Under the pieces are notes generated by a model. It saw only the letters and a program-made list of their open reading frames with translations. It made no database searches and had not been told where the DNA came from. 11,964 nt of DNA from NCBI GenBank assembly GCA_937958145.1, contig CALGOE010000202.1, positions 1 through 11,964 of the forward strand. Reading direction: 5' to 3'. Each line of letters starts with the position of its first letter. Within the stretch, counting starts at the first letter, position 1. Position numbers and translations under genes: made by a program. This DNA is from an uncultured Desulfobacca sp. GTDB taxonomy: Bacteria > Desulfobacterota > Desulfobaccia > Desulfobaccales > Desulfobaccaceae. Shown here one piece after another: positions 1 to 5,514 of the stretch.

Positions 1-43
1 TTTTTGAAGATTTTTCTCCACCTGCCATTTTTTCTTGAGCCAT
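1..43 (-). CDS. Start of an unidentified gene running off the left edge
   Basis: Read on the minus strand, an ATG at 43-41 opens a frame of 14 codons that stays open to the window edge (MAQEKMAGGEKSSK). A purine-rich GGAAGGG lies a few bases upstream and is a reasonable ribosome binding site. The visible residues are hydrophilic and lysine/glutamate rich, as in the cytoplasmic leader of many proteins, but this is far too short to name a family. It would be transcribed divergently from the DnaA-like gene, making 44-704 a shared upstream region. The frame could be chance; the start-plus-SD pair is the only support. Confidence 0.4.
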   Translation of the reverse strand, partial: MAQEKMAGGEKSSK

Positions 44-274
44 TTTTTCCCTTCCTACAAATTTCGCCGAAAACGAGAGATTGGTGGAGATCGGCTTTTT
101 CCCCACGGCTTCCCCTGTCGCCGATAACTCAGCAGGATACCGGACCTTCTGGGCCGTCGTGTTTTCAAGGGGTTGCTTATCTAGTGTTCAGCACTAAAGA
201 TTCGGTGGCGGATCAGTGGCGTCCGGGACATCCGCCAGGGGCCGGCGCTAAGGTAAATTTCAGCCTCAGCGCCT

Positions 275-303
275 TTGACAGGGAAATGGATTCCTAATAT
301 AAA
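275..303 (+). promoter_or_regulatory. Near-consensus sigma-70 promoter
   Basis: A perfect -35 hexamer TTGACA at 275-280 is followed after 17 bases by TATAAA at 298-303 (five of six matches to the -10 consensus). Transcription would begin near 310. The nearest plus-strand gene starts at 705, so the RNA would be either a leader of almost 400 bases for the DnaA-like gene or a separate small RNA. I infer promoter activity from sequence only. Confidence 0.6.
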
Positions 304-309
304 TGTTGC

Positions 310-510
310 CATCGTCATCGGCTTACTTTCCCTGCCGCCTGTTCACCGTTCCAACTGCTCTTGATAAGATACTGCCTTCAGGGCAGAGCAACCGAAGAGC
401 CGACATGCTTTTTAATATTTTATTTAAATTTATTAAGATATTTTTTTATATCAAAGCAAACCACCTCAAGCCGACCTGAGACCAGCGACAAGGTGGAGAG
501 CCAAAGGAGG
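310..510 (+). other. Foldable leader or candidate small RNA region
   Basis: Downstream of the strong promoter the plus strand can fold. CTGCC at 372-376 pairs with GGCAG at 382-386 around a five-base loop. GCTCTT at 357-362 pairs with AAGAGC at 395-400 outside it. An alternative AGAGC at 385-389 competes for the same partner. A T-rich run follows from 409. A second element has CCACC at 461-465 pairing with GGTGG at 492-496, then a perfect Shine-Dalgarno-like AAAGGAGG at 503-510 with no start codon at normal spacing. I recognise no known RNA family. It may be a 5' leader, a small RNA ending in the T-rich block, or nothing. Confidence 0.3.
408..456. other. Very AT-rich block with a small inverted repeat
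   Basis: About 50 bases are almost entirely A and T, in strong contrast with the surrounding GC-rich DNA. GATAT at 437-441 and ATATC at 448-452 form a short inverted repeat around six T. The block could be a promoter region, the T-tract of a terminator for an RNA begun near 310, or an easily melted segment upstream of a DnaA-like gene. Only one DnaA-box-like site is nearby, so an origin is not supported. Confidence 0.4.
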
Positions 511-684
511 TTTTCAGGCCAAGCCGTGGCCCGGCAGGGTAAAAAATAACCCGATGTGATCCTGTAAGGCTGGAATGACTGATCTTTCTCTTCCCAGGCG
601 ATGGGCGCGTGCTACTATGCCGGCCTGCAGACTTGCCACCAGATTTATGGCTTAGGGAAGAGCCAACGTTGAGAAGAGACAACC

Positions 685-693
685 TTTTCCACA
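685..693 (+). promoter_or_regulatory. Single DnaA-box-like site before the DnaA-like start
   Basis: TTTTCCACA differs from the consensus DnaA box TTATCCACA at one position. It abuts the ribosome binding site (AGGAGA, 695-700) and lies 11 bases before the ATG at 705. Autoregulation of dnaA through boxes in its own upstream region is well known in other bacteria. Here the site stands alone, so this is a suggestion only. Confidence 0.3.
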
Positions 694-704
694 CAGGAGA
701 GACT

Positions 705-2087
705 ATGGAGAGTCATTGGGAACAGGTCAAACAGATCTTTAAAGAGAAACTGTCTGCTTCAGCCTATCAACTGTGGATTGAACCGTTGCAGATGAGTCTG
801 TCCCCGGAGGGGGAGATTCTGCTGGACTGTCCGAACCCGTTTTTCCTGAAATGGGTGGAAAACCATTATCTGGCTGCTATTCGCCGGGAATTTCAGGCCT
901 TGGGGGGGGACGAACCGGAGGTGCGCCTGCGTTTGCTCAAGAACGAGCGTCGGGTTGAGCCGGCGGCACCATGTCGGCAGCACGTTCTGCCCAATTTTGC
1001 CCGGCCAGAGGGTTTTTCCCGCCTCCTGAATCAGCATTTTACCTTTGAGCGCTTTGTCGTCGGTGCCTCCAATCGGTTGGCCTTCCAGGCCTCTCGGGCC
1101 CTGGCCAGCGATGATACCTTGTATAGTCGCACCCTTTTCCTGTCGGCCCCCTCGGGTTTAGGGAAAAGTCATCTCTCGCAGGCCGTGGGGAATTATATCC
1201 AGGCCAATTTTCGGCGCCAGGGAATTTTGTATCTGACGGCCGAGGATTTTGCCAATGAGATGGTGGCCGCCCTGCGGCAGGGGACGATGCCCCAGTTTAA
1301 AGAAAAATTCCGCCGCCAATGCGATACGTTATTATTAGAAGGCGTGCATTTTTTAAGCGGCAAAGACAAGATCCAGACGGAGTTGTGCTATACCCTCGAT
1401 TTCTTGGCGGATCAGAATAAAAAGCTTGTTTTCACCAGCCCCTACCTCCCGGCCGAGATTCCCCAACTCCGGCAGGAGTTGGTCTCCCGTTTCAGTGCCG
1501 GGGTGATTACGCCCATCGAGCCGCCGGATTTTGCCACCCGGGTGCAGATCCTCAGCCGCAAGGCCTCGGACCGCCAGGTTCGGGTCCCCCAAGAGGTCCT
1601 GGAGCATTTGGCGACCTACCTGACCCAGGATGTCCGCCAGATGGTCAGCGCCCTGGATAACCTCCTTTTAAAGGCCGCCACTCTCAAGGTGCCCATCGAC
1701 CTGGAATTGGCCGATCAGGTCCTGCAGGATTTCCAGGTAGCCCGGCAACGACTGCGGATCGAAGACATCCAGCAGCTGACCTGTCGGGTCTATCAGGTGA
1801 GCCTGACGGAGCTGTTGGGCAAATCCCGGCGCAAAAAGGTGGTCAAGGCCAGGAATCTGACCATCTACCTCTGCCGCACCTATTTACAAAAGAATATCAG
1901 AGAGTTGGCCAGGGCTTTCCGGCGGACCCACTCGACGGTCCTGCATTCCCTGGAGTGTATTGAGCGGGATCGCAAAACCTCACCGGCCTTTGCCGCCGAA
2001 CTGGCCTTTTTGGAAGAAAAGCTCCAGACTTCGCCGCAATGGCAACAGTGTGTCAGGTCGGCGGGGCACCCCCACCCCTCAGGATGA
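705..2087 (+). CDS. Divergent DnaA-like replication initiator homologue
   Basis: The 460-residue protein follows the DnaA plan: domain I (about 1-80, with the conserved tryptophan region), a very short linker (about 85-105), the AAA+ ATPase (about 108-330) and the helix-turn-helix domain IV (about 350-440). The ATG at 705 is chosen for its AGGAGA at 695-700. Key residues deviate. Walker A reads APSGLGKS (148-155), with Ala for the first Gly. Walker B reads LLLEG (209-213), where the usual Asp-Asp is Glu-Gly. In the DnaA signature the usual GRDHTT is RRTHST (406-411). The arginine-finger SRF (261-263) and the sensor 2 arginine (311) are kept. DnaA normally binds ATP and 9-mer boxes to open oriC. 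This copy may bind DNA without normal hydrolysis, perhaps as a second DnaA-type regulator. It could be the sole DnaA of a divergent lineage. Family membership is secure; role is not. Confidence 0.85.
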   Translation: MESHWEQVKQIFKEKLSASAYQLWIEPLQMSLSPEGEILLDCPNPFFLKWVENHYLAAIRREFQALGGDEPEVRLRLLKNERRVEPAAPCRQHVLPNFARPEGFSRLLNQHFTFERFVVGASNRLAFQASRALASDDTLYSRTLFLSAPSGLGKSHLSQAVGNYIQANFRRQGILYLTAEDFANEMVAALRQGTMPQFKEKFRRQCDTLLLEGVHFLSGKDKIQTELCYTLDFLADQNKKLVFTSPYLPAEIPQLRQELVSRFSAGVITPIEPPDFATRVQILSRKASDRQVRVPQEVLEHLATYLTQDVRQMVSALDNLLLKAATLKVPIDLELADQVLQDFQVARQRLRIEDIQQLTCRVYQVSLTELLGKSRRKKVVKARNLTIYLCRTYLQKNIRELARAFRRTHSTVLHSLECIERDRKTSPAFAAELAFLEEKLQTSPQWQQCVRSAGHPHPSG

Positions 2088-2750
2088 GCCGCCGGCTTCG
2101 GCGGCATGCCGGATCACTTTGCCTTCGACGATGAAGACGATGTCTTCGCAGATATTGGTAGCCAGGTCGGCGATCCGCTCCAGGTTGCGGATAATAATGA
2201 TGTAGTGCACGGCCCGCATCACCGCCGGCGTGTCTTCCAACATAAATTTCAAAAGCTTCTGGATATATTCATCGTCCAGGGTATCCACTTCCACATCCCG
2301 CTGCCAGACGTGCAGGGCCAATTGTGGATCCTGCTTGACAAAGGCGTCGATGCCGTTGCGGACCATTTCCATGGCCAGATCAGCCATATAGCGCAAATCA
2401 ATGGGGAGCGTCAGCGGCTCCCGTTGGTTCAATTCCAGGGCCCTCTCCGCAATGTTCACGGCCTGATCCGCGATCCGTTCCAAGTCGGTAATGATGCGCA
2501 TGGCGGCCGTAATCAGGCGGAGATCCCGGGCCAGCGGCTGCCGGAGGGCCAGGAGTCGCAGACACTGTTCGTTGATGGCGTTTTCCATGGCATTGATGGC
2601 GCCATCCCCCATTATCACGGCCTCGGCGGCCTGGGAATCACGGTTCAGGACCGAATCGATGGCCTGGCGAACGGCCTCTTCGGTGGCCTGAGCCATGGCA
2701 ATAAGGTTCTTTTTGAGTTCCCCCAACTCCCTATCAAAATGCCTCTCCAT
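2079..2750 (-). CDS. phoU: PhoU-family phosphate signalling protein
   Basis: The 223-residue protein has the two-repeat all-helical PhoU architecture and the usual family length. Each repeat carries the metal-binding signature: LERIADQAVNIAE at 90-102 and LERIADLATNICE at 190-202. PhoU is a cytoplasmic protein that links the Pst phosphate transporter to the PhoR/PhoB two-component system and restrains phosphate uptake. The start at 2750 is preferred because AGGAGA sits just upstream; the frame extends about 32 codons further without a better site and would run through the likely -10. No pst genes or phoBR are in the window, so this is an orphan copy here. Its stop lies inside the 3' end of the convergent DnaA-like gene. 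Confidence 0.93.
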   Translation of the reverse strand: MERHFDRELGELKKNLIAMAQATEEAVRQAIDSVLNRDSQAAEAVIMGDGAINAMENAINEQCLRLLALRQPLARDLRLITAAMRIITDLERIADQAVNIAERALELNQREPLTLPIDLRYMADLAMEMVRNGIDAFVKQDPQLALHVWQRDVEVDTLDDEYIQKLLKFMLEDTPAVMRAVHYIIIIRNLERIADLATNICEDIVFIVEGKVIRHAAEAGGSS

Positions 2751-2817
2751 GCCCTTCTCCTGGAACCTCGGCAGCCGGTCTGGGCCGATCGGGTCCGCCG
2801 CCGGTTTTTTAATCGTT

Positions 2818-2823
2818 ATTATA
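2818..2823 (-). promoter_or_regulatory. Likely -10 element of phoU
   Basis: On the minus strand this reads TATAAT, a perfect -10, about 68 bases before the phoU ATG. At 16 to 18 bases further upstream I see no good -35 (ATGCAA is the closest at 17), which would fit a promoter needing an activator. I could not make a convincing Pho box upstream. Confidence 0.4.
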
Positions 2824-3083
2824 CAACAGGCCTTGCCAGGTTGCATGTTTGAAAATTGTGTGTGGCCATACAGTTAATGAATCCGCCCAGATTCACCCGA
2901 TCACTCGGCCGCCAGGCGGTCCGTCCCCTGGCGTCGCCGGCACCGGTCGCCCGCTGCACCAGAGTTAGGTCTGCTGCCCCGTTGCCCAGGGACCATGCGT
3001 AATTCCTGCCCCTTTGCTGTGCCTCATGTTGTCATTTTCCAGTCCTCCTGGTCCACTGATTATCTCCTCTTGCCCTGTCCAGG

Positions 3084-3227
3084 AAAACCGGCTTCAGCCC
3101 ACCCATCGGCCGTCTTATCGAACCTGCCGAAGTGGCCTCTCTCATCGGCGAACTCTATAGCAATGAGGCCCTGGCCGGCGACACCTTTTTCATCCATGGC
3201 GGCCTGCGCTTGGGGTCCAAAGGGTGA
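3084..3227 (+). pseudogene. Remnant of a short-chain dehydrogenase C-terminus
   Basis: The plus strand from 3084 reads an uninterrupted stretch that matches the end of short-chain dehydrogenase/reductases: an arginine after Ile-Gly (IGRLIEP), then the PAEVASLIGELYSNEALAG segment and the terminal HGGLRLGSKG before TGA at 3225-3227. In FabG-type enzymes this is the substrate-loop exit, the P-E-E-V-A helix and the G-x(3-4)-VDGG end. The frame is closed upstream by TGA at 3057-3059 and I see no Rossmann fold or Tyr-x3-Lys catalytic motif in 2751-3080, so the first four-fifths of the gene are missing. The Cys-Pro-Gly at about 3074-3082 in the neighbouring frame could mark a frameshift at the family's PG motif, but this is speculative. 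Confidence 0.6.
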
Positions 3228-3339
3228 TAATCGTGGAGGGGTGGCAACGGCTCGGATTTTGTGATACAAAGGAAAAGAGAGCTACCTTAGGCTGCGGTCC
3301 CGTAATCTTTTGGCGGCAGCCGGCCTCCGCCCAAACGCC

Positions 3340-4737
3340 ATGACCATCCCAAGCCCTGCCCTTAAGGCCCTGCAAGCTGTGCTGGGGGCCGAGTATCTCC
3401 TCACGGCCGAGGCTGATCGCCATTGTTATGCCTATGACGCGGCCAATGGCCTGTTCGTCCCTGAGGCGGTGGCCTTGCCGGGCCATGAGAACGAGATAGC
3501 CCGCGTTCTGCAGCTGGCCAACGAATATCGCTTTCCGGTGATCCCCCGGGGCACCGGCACCGGTACTACCGGCGGCGCCCTGGCGGTTCAGGGCGGTTTG
3601 GTGGTAGTGACTTCCCGGCTGAATCGCATCCTGGAGATCGACCCGGATAATTTCCTGGCCGTGGTGGAACCGGGGGTCATTACCGGACAGATCAAAGCCG
3701 CAGCCGCCAAAGTCGGTCTGTGGTATCCGCCCGATCCCTCCAGCGCCAATTTCTGCACCATCGGTGGAAATGTGGCGGAAAACGCCGGTGGCAGCGCCGC
3801 CGTGCAATACGGGGTGACCCGGGACTATGTCTTGGGGTTGCGGGTGGTCTTGCCCACTGGCGAGATCATTGACACCGGGGTGCGGACGGCCAAAGGGGTG
3901 GTGGGCTATGATCTGACCCGCCTGCTGGTAGGTTCGGAAGGGACGTTGGGAATCATCACCCGGATCATCCTGCGCCTTATCCCCCTGCCGGCCGCCCGGC
4001 AGACGCTGCTGGCCGGATTTACCGATTTGCGGCGAGCCACCGAAACCGTGGCCCGCCTCCTGAAAGCCCGGTTGGCACCCAGCGCCCTGGAATTTCTTGA
4101 CCGGGCCTCGCTGACCTGCGTACGGCAATGGCTGCCCTACGAGCTGCCGGACGCCATCCAGGCCCTGCTCCTCATCGAAGTCGACGGCCATCCCCACGAT
4201 GTCCAAGAACGCGCCGCGGCCGTCCAGACCCACTGTCAGGAACAAGGGGCCACGCTGGTGCTCGTGGCGCCGACGCCCGAGGAAACCGAAAAGCTCTGGC
4301 AGGCCCGGAAGGTTCTGTCGCCGGCCGCGTTCAGGCTCAAACCGCACAAGCTGAGCGAAGATGTGGTGGTCCCCATCAGCCGCATCCCCGACCTCGTGCG
4401 CGCCGTCGAGGGCATCAGCCAGCAGGCCGGTCTGCCCATCCTCTGTTTCGGCCACGCCGGGGACGGCAATATCCACGTAAATATTATGTATGACCGGAGG
4501 GAGGCCCAGGAACAAGCGGCGGCCCACCGGGCCGTAAAGGAACTATTTACGGTGGTCCGCCGCTTGGACGGCACCCTCTCCGGCGAACACGGCGTCGGCA
4601 TCAGCAAGGCGCCGTATATCGGCATGGAGTTGTCCGAGGCCGTCATCGCCCTCAGCCTCCGCCTGAAAAAGGCCTTTGACCCCAATAATATCATGAATCC
4701 CGGCAAGATCTTTACCACTGCCGGCGGCAGGCCCTAA
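3340..4737 (+). CDS. FAD-linked oxidase, GlcD / D-lactate dehydrogenase family
   Basis: The 465-residue flavoprotein has the family's normal length. The N-terminal PCMH-type FAD-binding domain (about 40-215) shows PRGTGTGTTGG at 69-79, IGGNVAENAGG at 141-151 and LVGSEGTLGI at 196-205. The C-terminal cap domain shows SEDVVVP (339-345), the metal-site GHAGDGNIH (371-379), SGEHGVG (414-420) and the closing FDPNNIMNPGKIF (446-458). Such enzymes oxidise D-lactate, glycolate or related 2-hydroxy acids and pass electrons to an iron-sulfur partner or the quinone pool. No GlcF-like partner is next to it. The ATG at 3340 fits the family N-terminus, but no clear ribosome binding site precedes it; a TTG at 3310 is an in-frame alternative. 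Substrate cannot be fixed from sequence. Confidence 0.9.
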   Translation: MTIPSPALKALQAVLGAEYLLTAEADRHCYAYDAANGLFVPEAVALPGHENEIARVLQLANEYRFPVIPRGTGTGTTGGALAVQGGLVVVTSRLNRILEIDPDNFLAVVEPGVITGQIKAAAAKVGLWYPPDPSSANFCTIGGNVAENAGGSAAVQYGVTRDYVLGLRVVLPTGEIIDTGVRTAKGVVGYDLTRLLVGSEGTLGIITRIILRLIPLPAARQTLLAGFTDLRRATETVARLLKARLAPSALEFLDRASLTCVRQWLPYELPDAIQALLLIEVDGHPHDVQERAAAVQTHCQEQGATLVLVAPTPEETEKLWQARKVLSPAAFRLKPHKLSEDVVVPISRIPDLVRAVEGISQQAGLPILCFGHAGDGNIHVNIMYDRREAQEQAAAHRAVKELFTVVRRLDGTLSGEHGVGISKAPYIGMELSEAVIALSLRLKKAFDPNNIMNPGKIFTTAGGRP

Positions 4738-4815
4738 GGCCCGGTGACCAGGCTCAATCAACGCCTCGCTGCAGGTTGGCGGAATATCCTAAAAAATCAG
4801 GGAAAGCAAGAATTG

Positions 4816-4841
4816 TTGCCACCTTTCCGGAAATGTGGTAA
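4816..4841. promoter_or_regulatory. Palindromic operator candidate upstream of dsrC
   Basis: The 20 bases at 4819-4838 form a palindrome with nine of ten arm positions matching, including a perfect TTTCCGGAAA core flanked by CCAC and GTGG. Symmetry continues as TT/AA to 4816-4841 with one further mismatch. The element ends 10 bases before the -35 of the dsrC promoter, a typical place for a dimeric activator. No T-run follows it, so it is not a terminator. The regulator is unknown. Confidence 0.5.
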
Positions 4842-4850
4842 ATTTCCTTA

Positions 4851-4879
4851 TTGACAAGGGTTGCAAGCTATAGTACAAA
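4851..4879 (+). promoter_or_regulatory. dsrC promoter
   Basis: A perfect TTGACA at 4851-4856 is followed after 17 bases by TACAAA at 4874-4879, four of six matches to the -10. The start would fall near 4886, giving a leader of about 50 bases that ends in the AGGAGG (4926-4931) of dsrC. A TATAGT at 4869-4874 is a better -10 by sequence but lies only 12 bases from the -35. Confidence 0.55.
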
Positions 4880-4937
4880 AAATCACATGGCCCCGACCTA
4901 AGATCGTTTAGATTAAAAATACACTAGGAGGATATCG

Positions 4938-5255
4938 ATGGCCACAGTAGAATACAAAGGGAAAACCTTTCAGGTAGATGAAGACGGCTTCCTGGAAAAC
5001 CTGGACCAATGGTGCCAGGAATGGGTTGATTATGTGAAAGAATCCGAAGGCATCAAAGAACTCAACGATGACCACTGGAAAGTCATCAACATGCTGCAGG
5101 ATTATTACAAGAAAAACGGCATCGCTCCCATGGTGCGGATTCTCTCCAAGGTTACCGGCTTCAAACTGAAATACATCTATGAGCTGTTCCCGTCAGGACC
5201 TGGGAAGGGCGCCTGTAAAATGGCCGGCTTGGCCAAACCCACCGGTTGCGTCTAA
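4938..5255 (+). CDS. dsrC: DsrC sulfur-carrier protein of dissimilatory sulfite reduction
   Basis: The 105-residue protein matches DsrC over its length, from the MATVEYKGKTFQVDEDGFL start to the flexible C-terminal arm. That arm carries both redox cysteines, Cys93 in GKGACKM and the penultimate Cys104 in PTGCV, eleven residues apart. This separates true DsrC from TusE and other relatives that keep only the last one. DsrC acts in the cytoplasm: it accepts sulfur from siroheme sulfite reductase DsrAB as a trisulfide between the two cysteines and hands it to the DsrMKJOP membrane complex. A strong AGGAGG six bases before the ATG fits high expression. No other dsr gene lies in the window; dsrC away from dsrAB is usual in sulfate reducers. 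Confidence 0.96.
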   Translation: MATVEYKGKTFQVDEDGFLENLDQWCQEWVDYVKESEGIKELNDDHWKVINMLQDYYKKNGIAPMVRILSKVTGFKLKYIYELFPSGPGKGACKMAGLAKPTGCV

Positions 5256-5259
5256 GTCA

Positions 5260-5290
5260 CCCTTACAACCGGGTTGCCGCCGGTTAAGGG
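5260..5290 (+). terminator. Hairpin just after dsrC, possible terminator
   Basis: CCCTTA-CA-ACCGG-style pairing: bases 5260-5272 pair with 5280-5290 as 11 base pairs with a two-base bulge (CA at 5266-5267) and a seven-base loop. It begins four bases after the dsrC stop codon. No T-run follows, so if it ends transcription it would not be a classical intrinsic terminator; it may instead protect the 3' end of an abundant message. Confidence 0.4.
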
Positions 5291-5322
5291 AGGCGATCCC
5301 GCAACCTTGGCAGTATGCCCAC

Positions 5323-5372
5323 ATTTTTGAAGCAGAATCCCGCCGGCACAGGTAGGACTCTGCTTCAAAAAT
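5323..5372. repeat. Long inverted repeat, 18-base arms
   Basis: The arm at 5323-5340 (ATTTTTGAAGCAGAATCC) is the reverse complement of 5355-5372 with one mismatch, around a 14-base loop. The T-rich end of the left arm and the A-rich end of the right arm are opposite to an intrinsic terminator on either strand. The element lies between dsrC and the promoter of the radical SAM gene. The end motif ATTTTTGA occurs again at 5431-5438. It might be a small mobile-element remnant, a processed RNA hairpin or a protein site. Confidence 0.6.
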
Positions 5373-5434
5373 ATCGTCACATCCTCTCGATCCCCCGACC
5401 TGCCCTCGGGCTCTCCCTCGGTGTCGAAATATTT

Positions 5435-5467
5435 TTGACATTTTTCCCATAAGTGTGTAAACTTATG
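5435..5467 (+). promoter_or_regulatory. Promoter with overlapping operator for the radical SAM gene
   Basis: TTGACA at 5435-5440 is followed after 17 bases by TAAACT at 5458-5463 (four of six matches). The -10 lies across the inverted repeat CATAAGT (5448-5454) / ACTTATG (5461-5467), seven-base arms with a six-base centre. A dimeric repressor there would block RNA polymerase directly. The ribosome binding site GGAGGG (5503-5508) and the ATG at 5515 follow. Confidence 0.5.
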
Positions 5468-5514
5468 TCGGCGAAGGTGTGTCTCTAGGACTGCCTCGTT
5501 GCGGAGGGAGACCA

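Noticed and set aside
24..49. Direct repeat GCCATTTTTTC with 15-base period
   Set aside because: On the minus strand both copies are GAAAAAATGGC, the start codon region and an internal Lys-Met-Ala of the edge gene; likely coding coincidence rather than iterons.
304..372. SAM-I riboswitch on the minus strand
   Set aside because: TCTTATCAAGAG and a GCCGATGA...GGCAAC stretch resemble parts of the S-box core, but the conserved GGAGGGA segment and the closing P1 partner are missing.
454..510. c-di-GMP (GEMM-I) riboswitch
   Set aside because: AGCAAACC followed by a CCACC/GGTGG stem is suggestive, but the conserved GACGCAAAGCC joining sequence does not follow; GAGAGCCAAAGG is a poor substitute.
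526..549. Tiny leader peptide from GTG at 526
   Set aside because: The perfect Shine-Dalgarno at 503-510 is about 15 bases away, too far, and the frame is only seven codons.
1..704. Chromosomal origin (oriC)
   Set aside because: Only one DnaA-box-like 9-mer is visible; no cluster, and no dnaN, recF or gyrB beside the DnaA-like gene.
2106..2852. Long plus-strand open frame opposite phoU
   Set aside because: No family resemblance; it is the reverse-strand shadow of phoU, which has clear PhoU motifs and a ribosome site.
3190..4527. Long minus-strand open frame opposite the flavoprotein
   Set aside because: Low-complexity Gly/His/Gln-rich translation typical of antisense to GC-rich genes; the opposite strand has full FAD-oxidase motifs.
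4738..4800. Terminator after the flavoprotein gene
   Set aside because: CGCC/GGCG pairing is short with a 12-base loop and no T-run after it.
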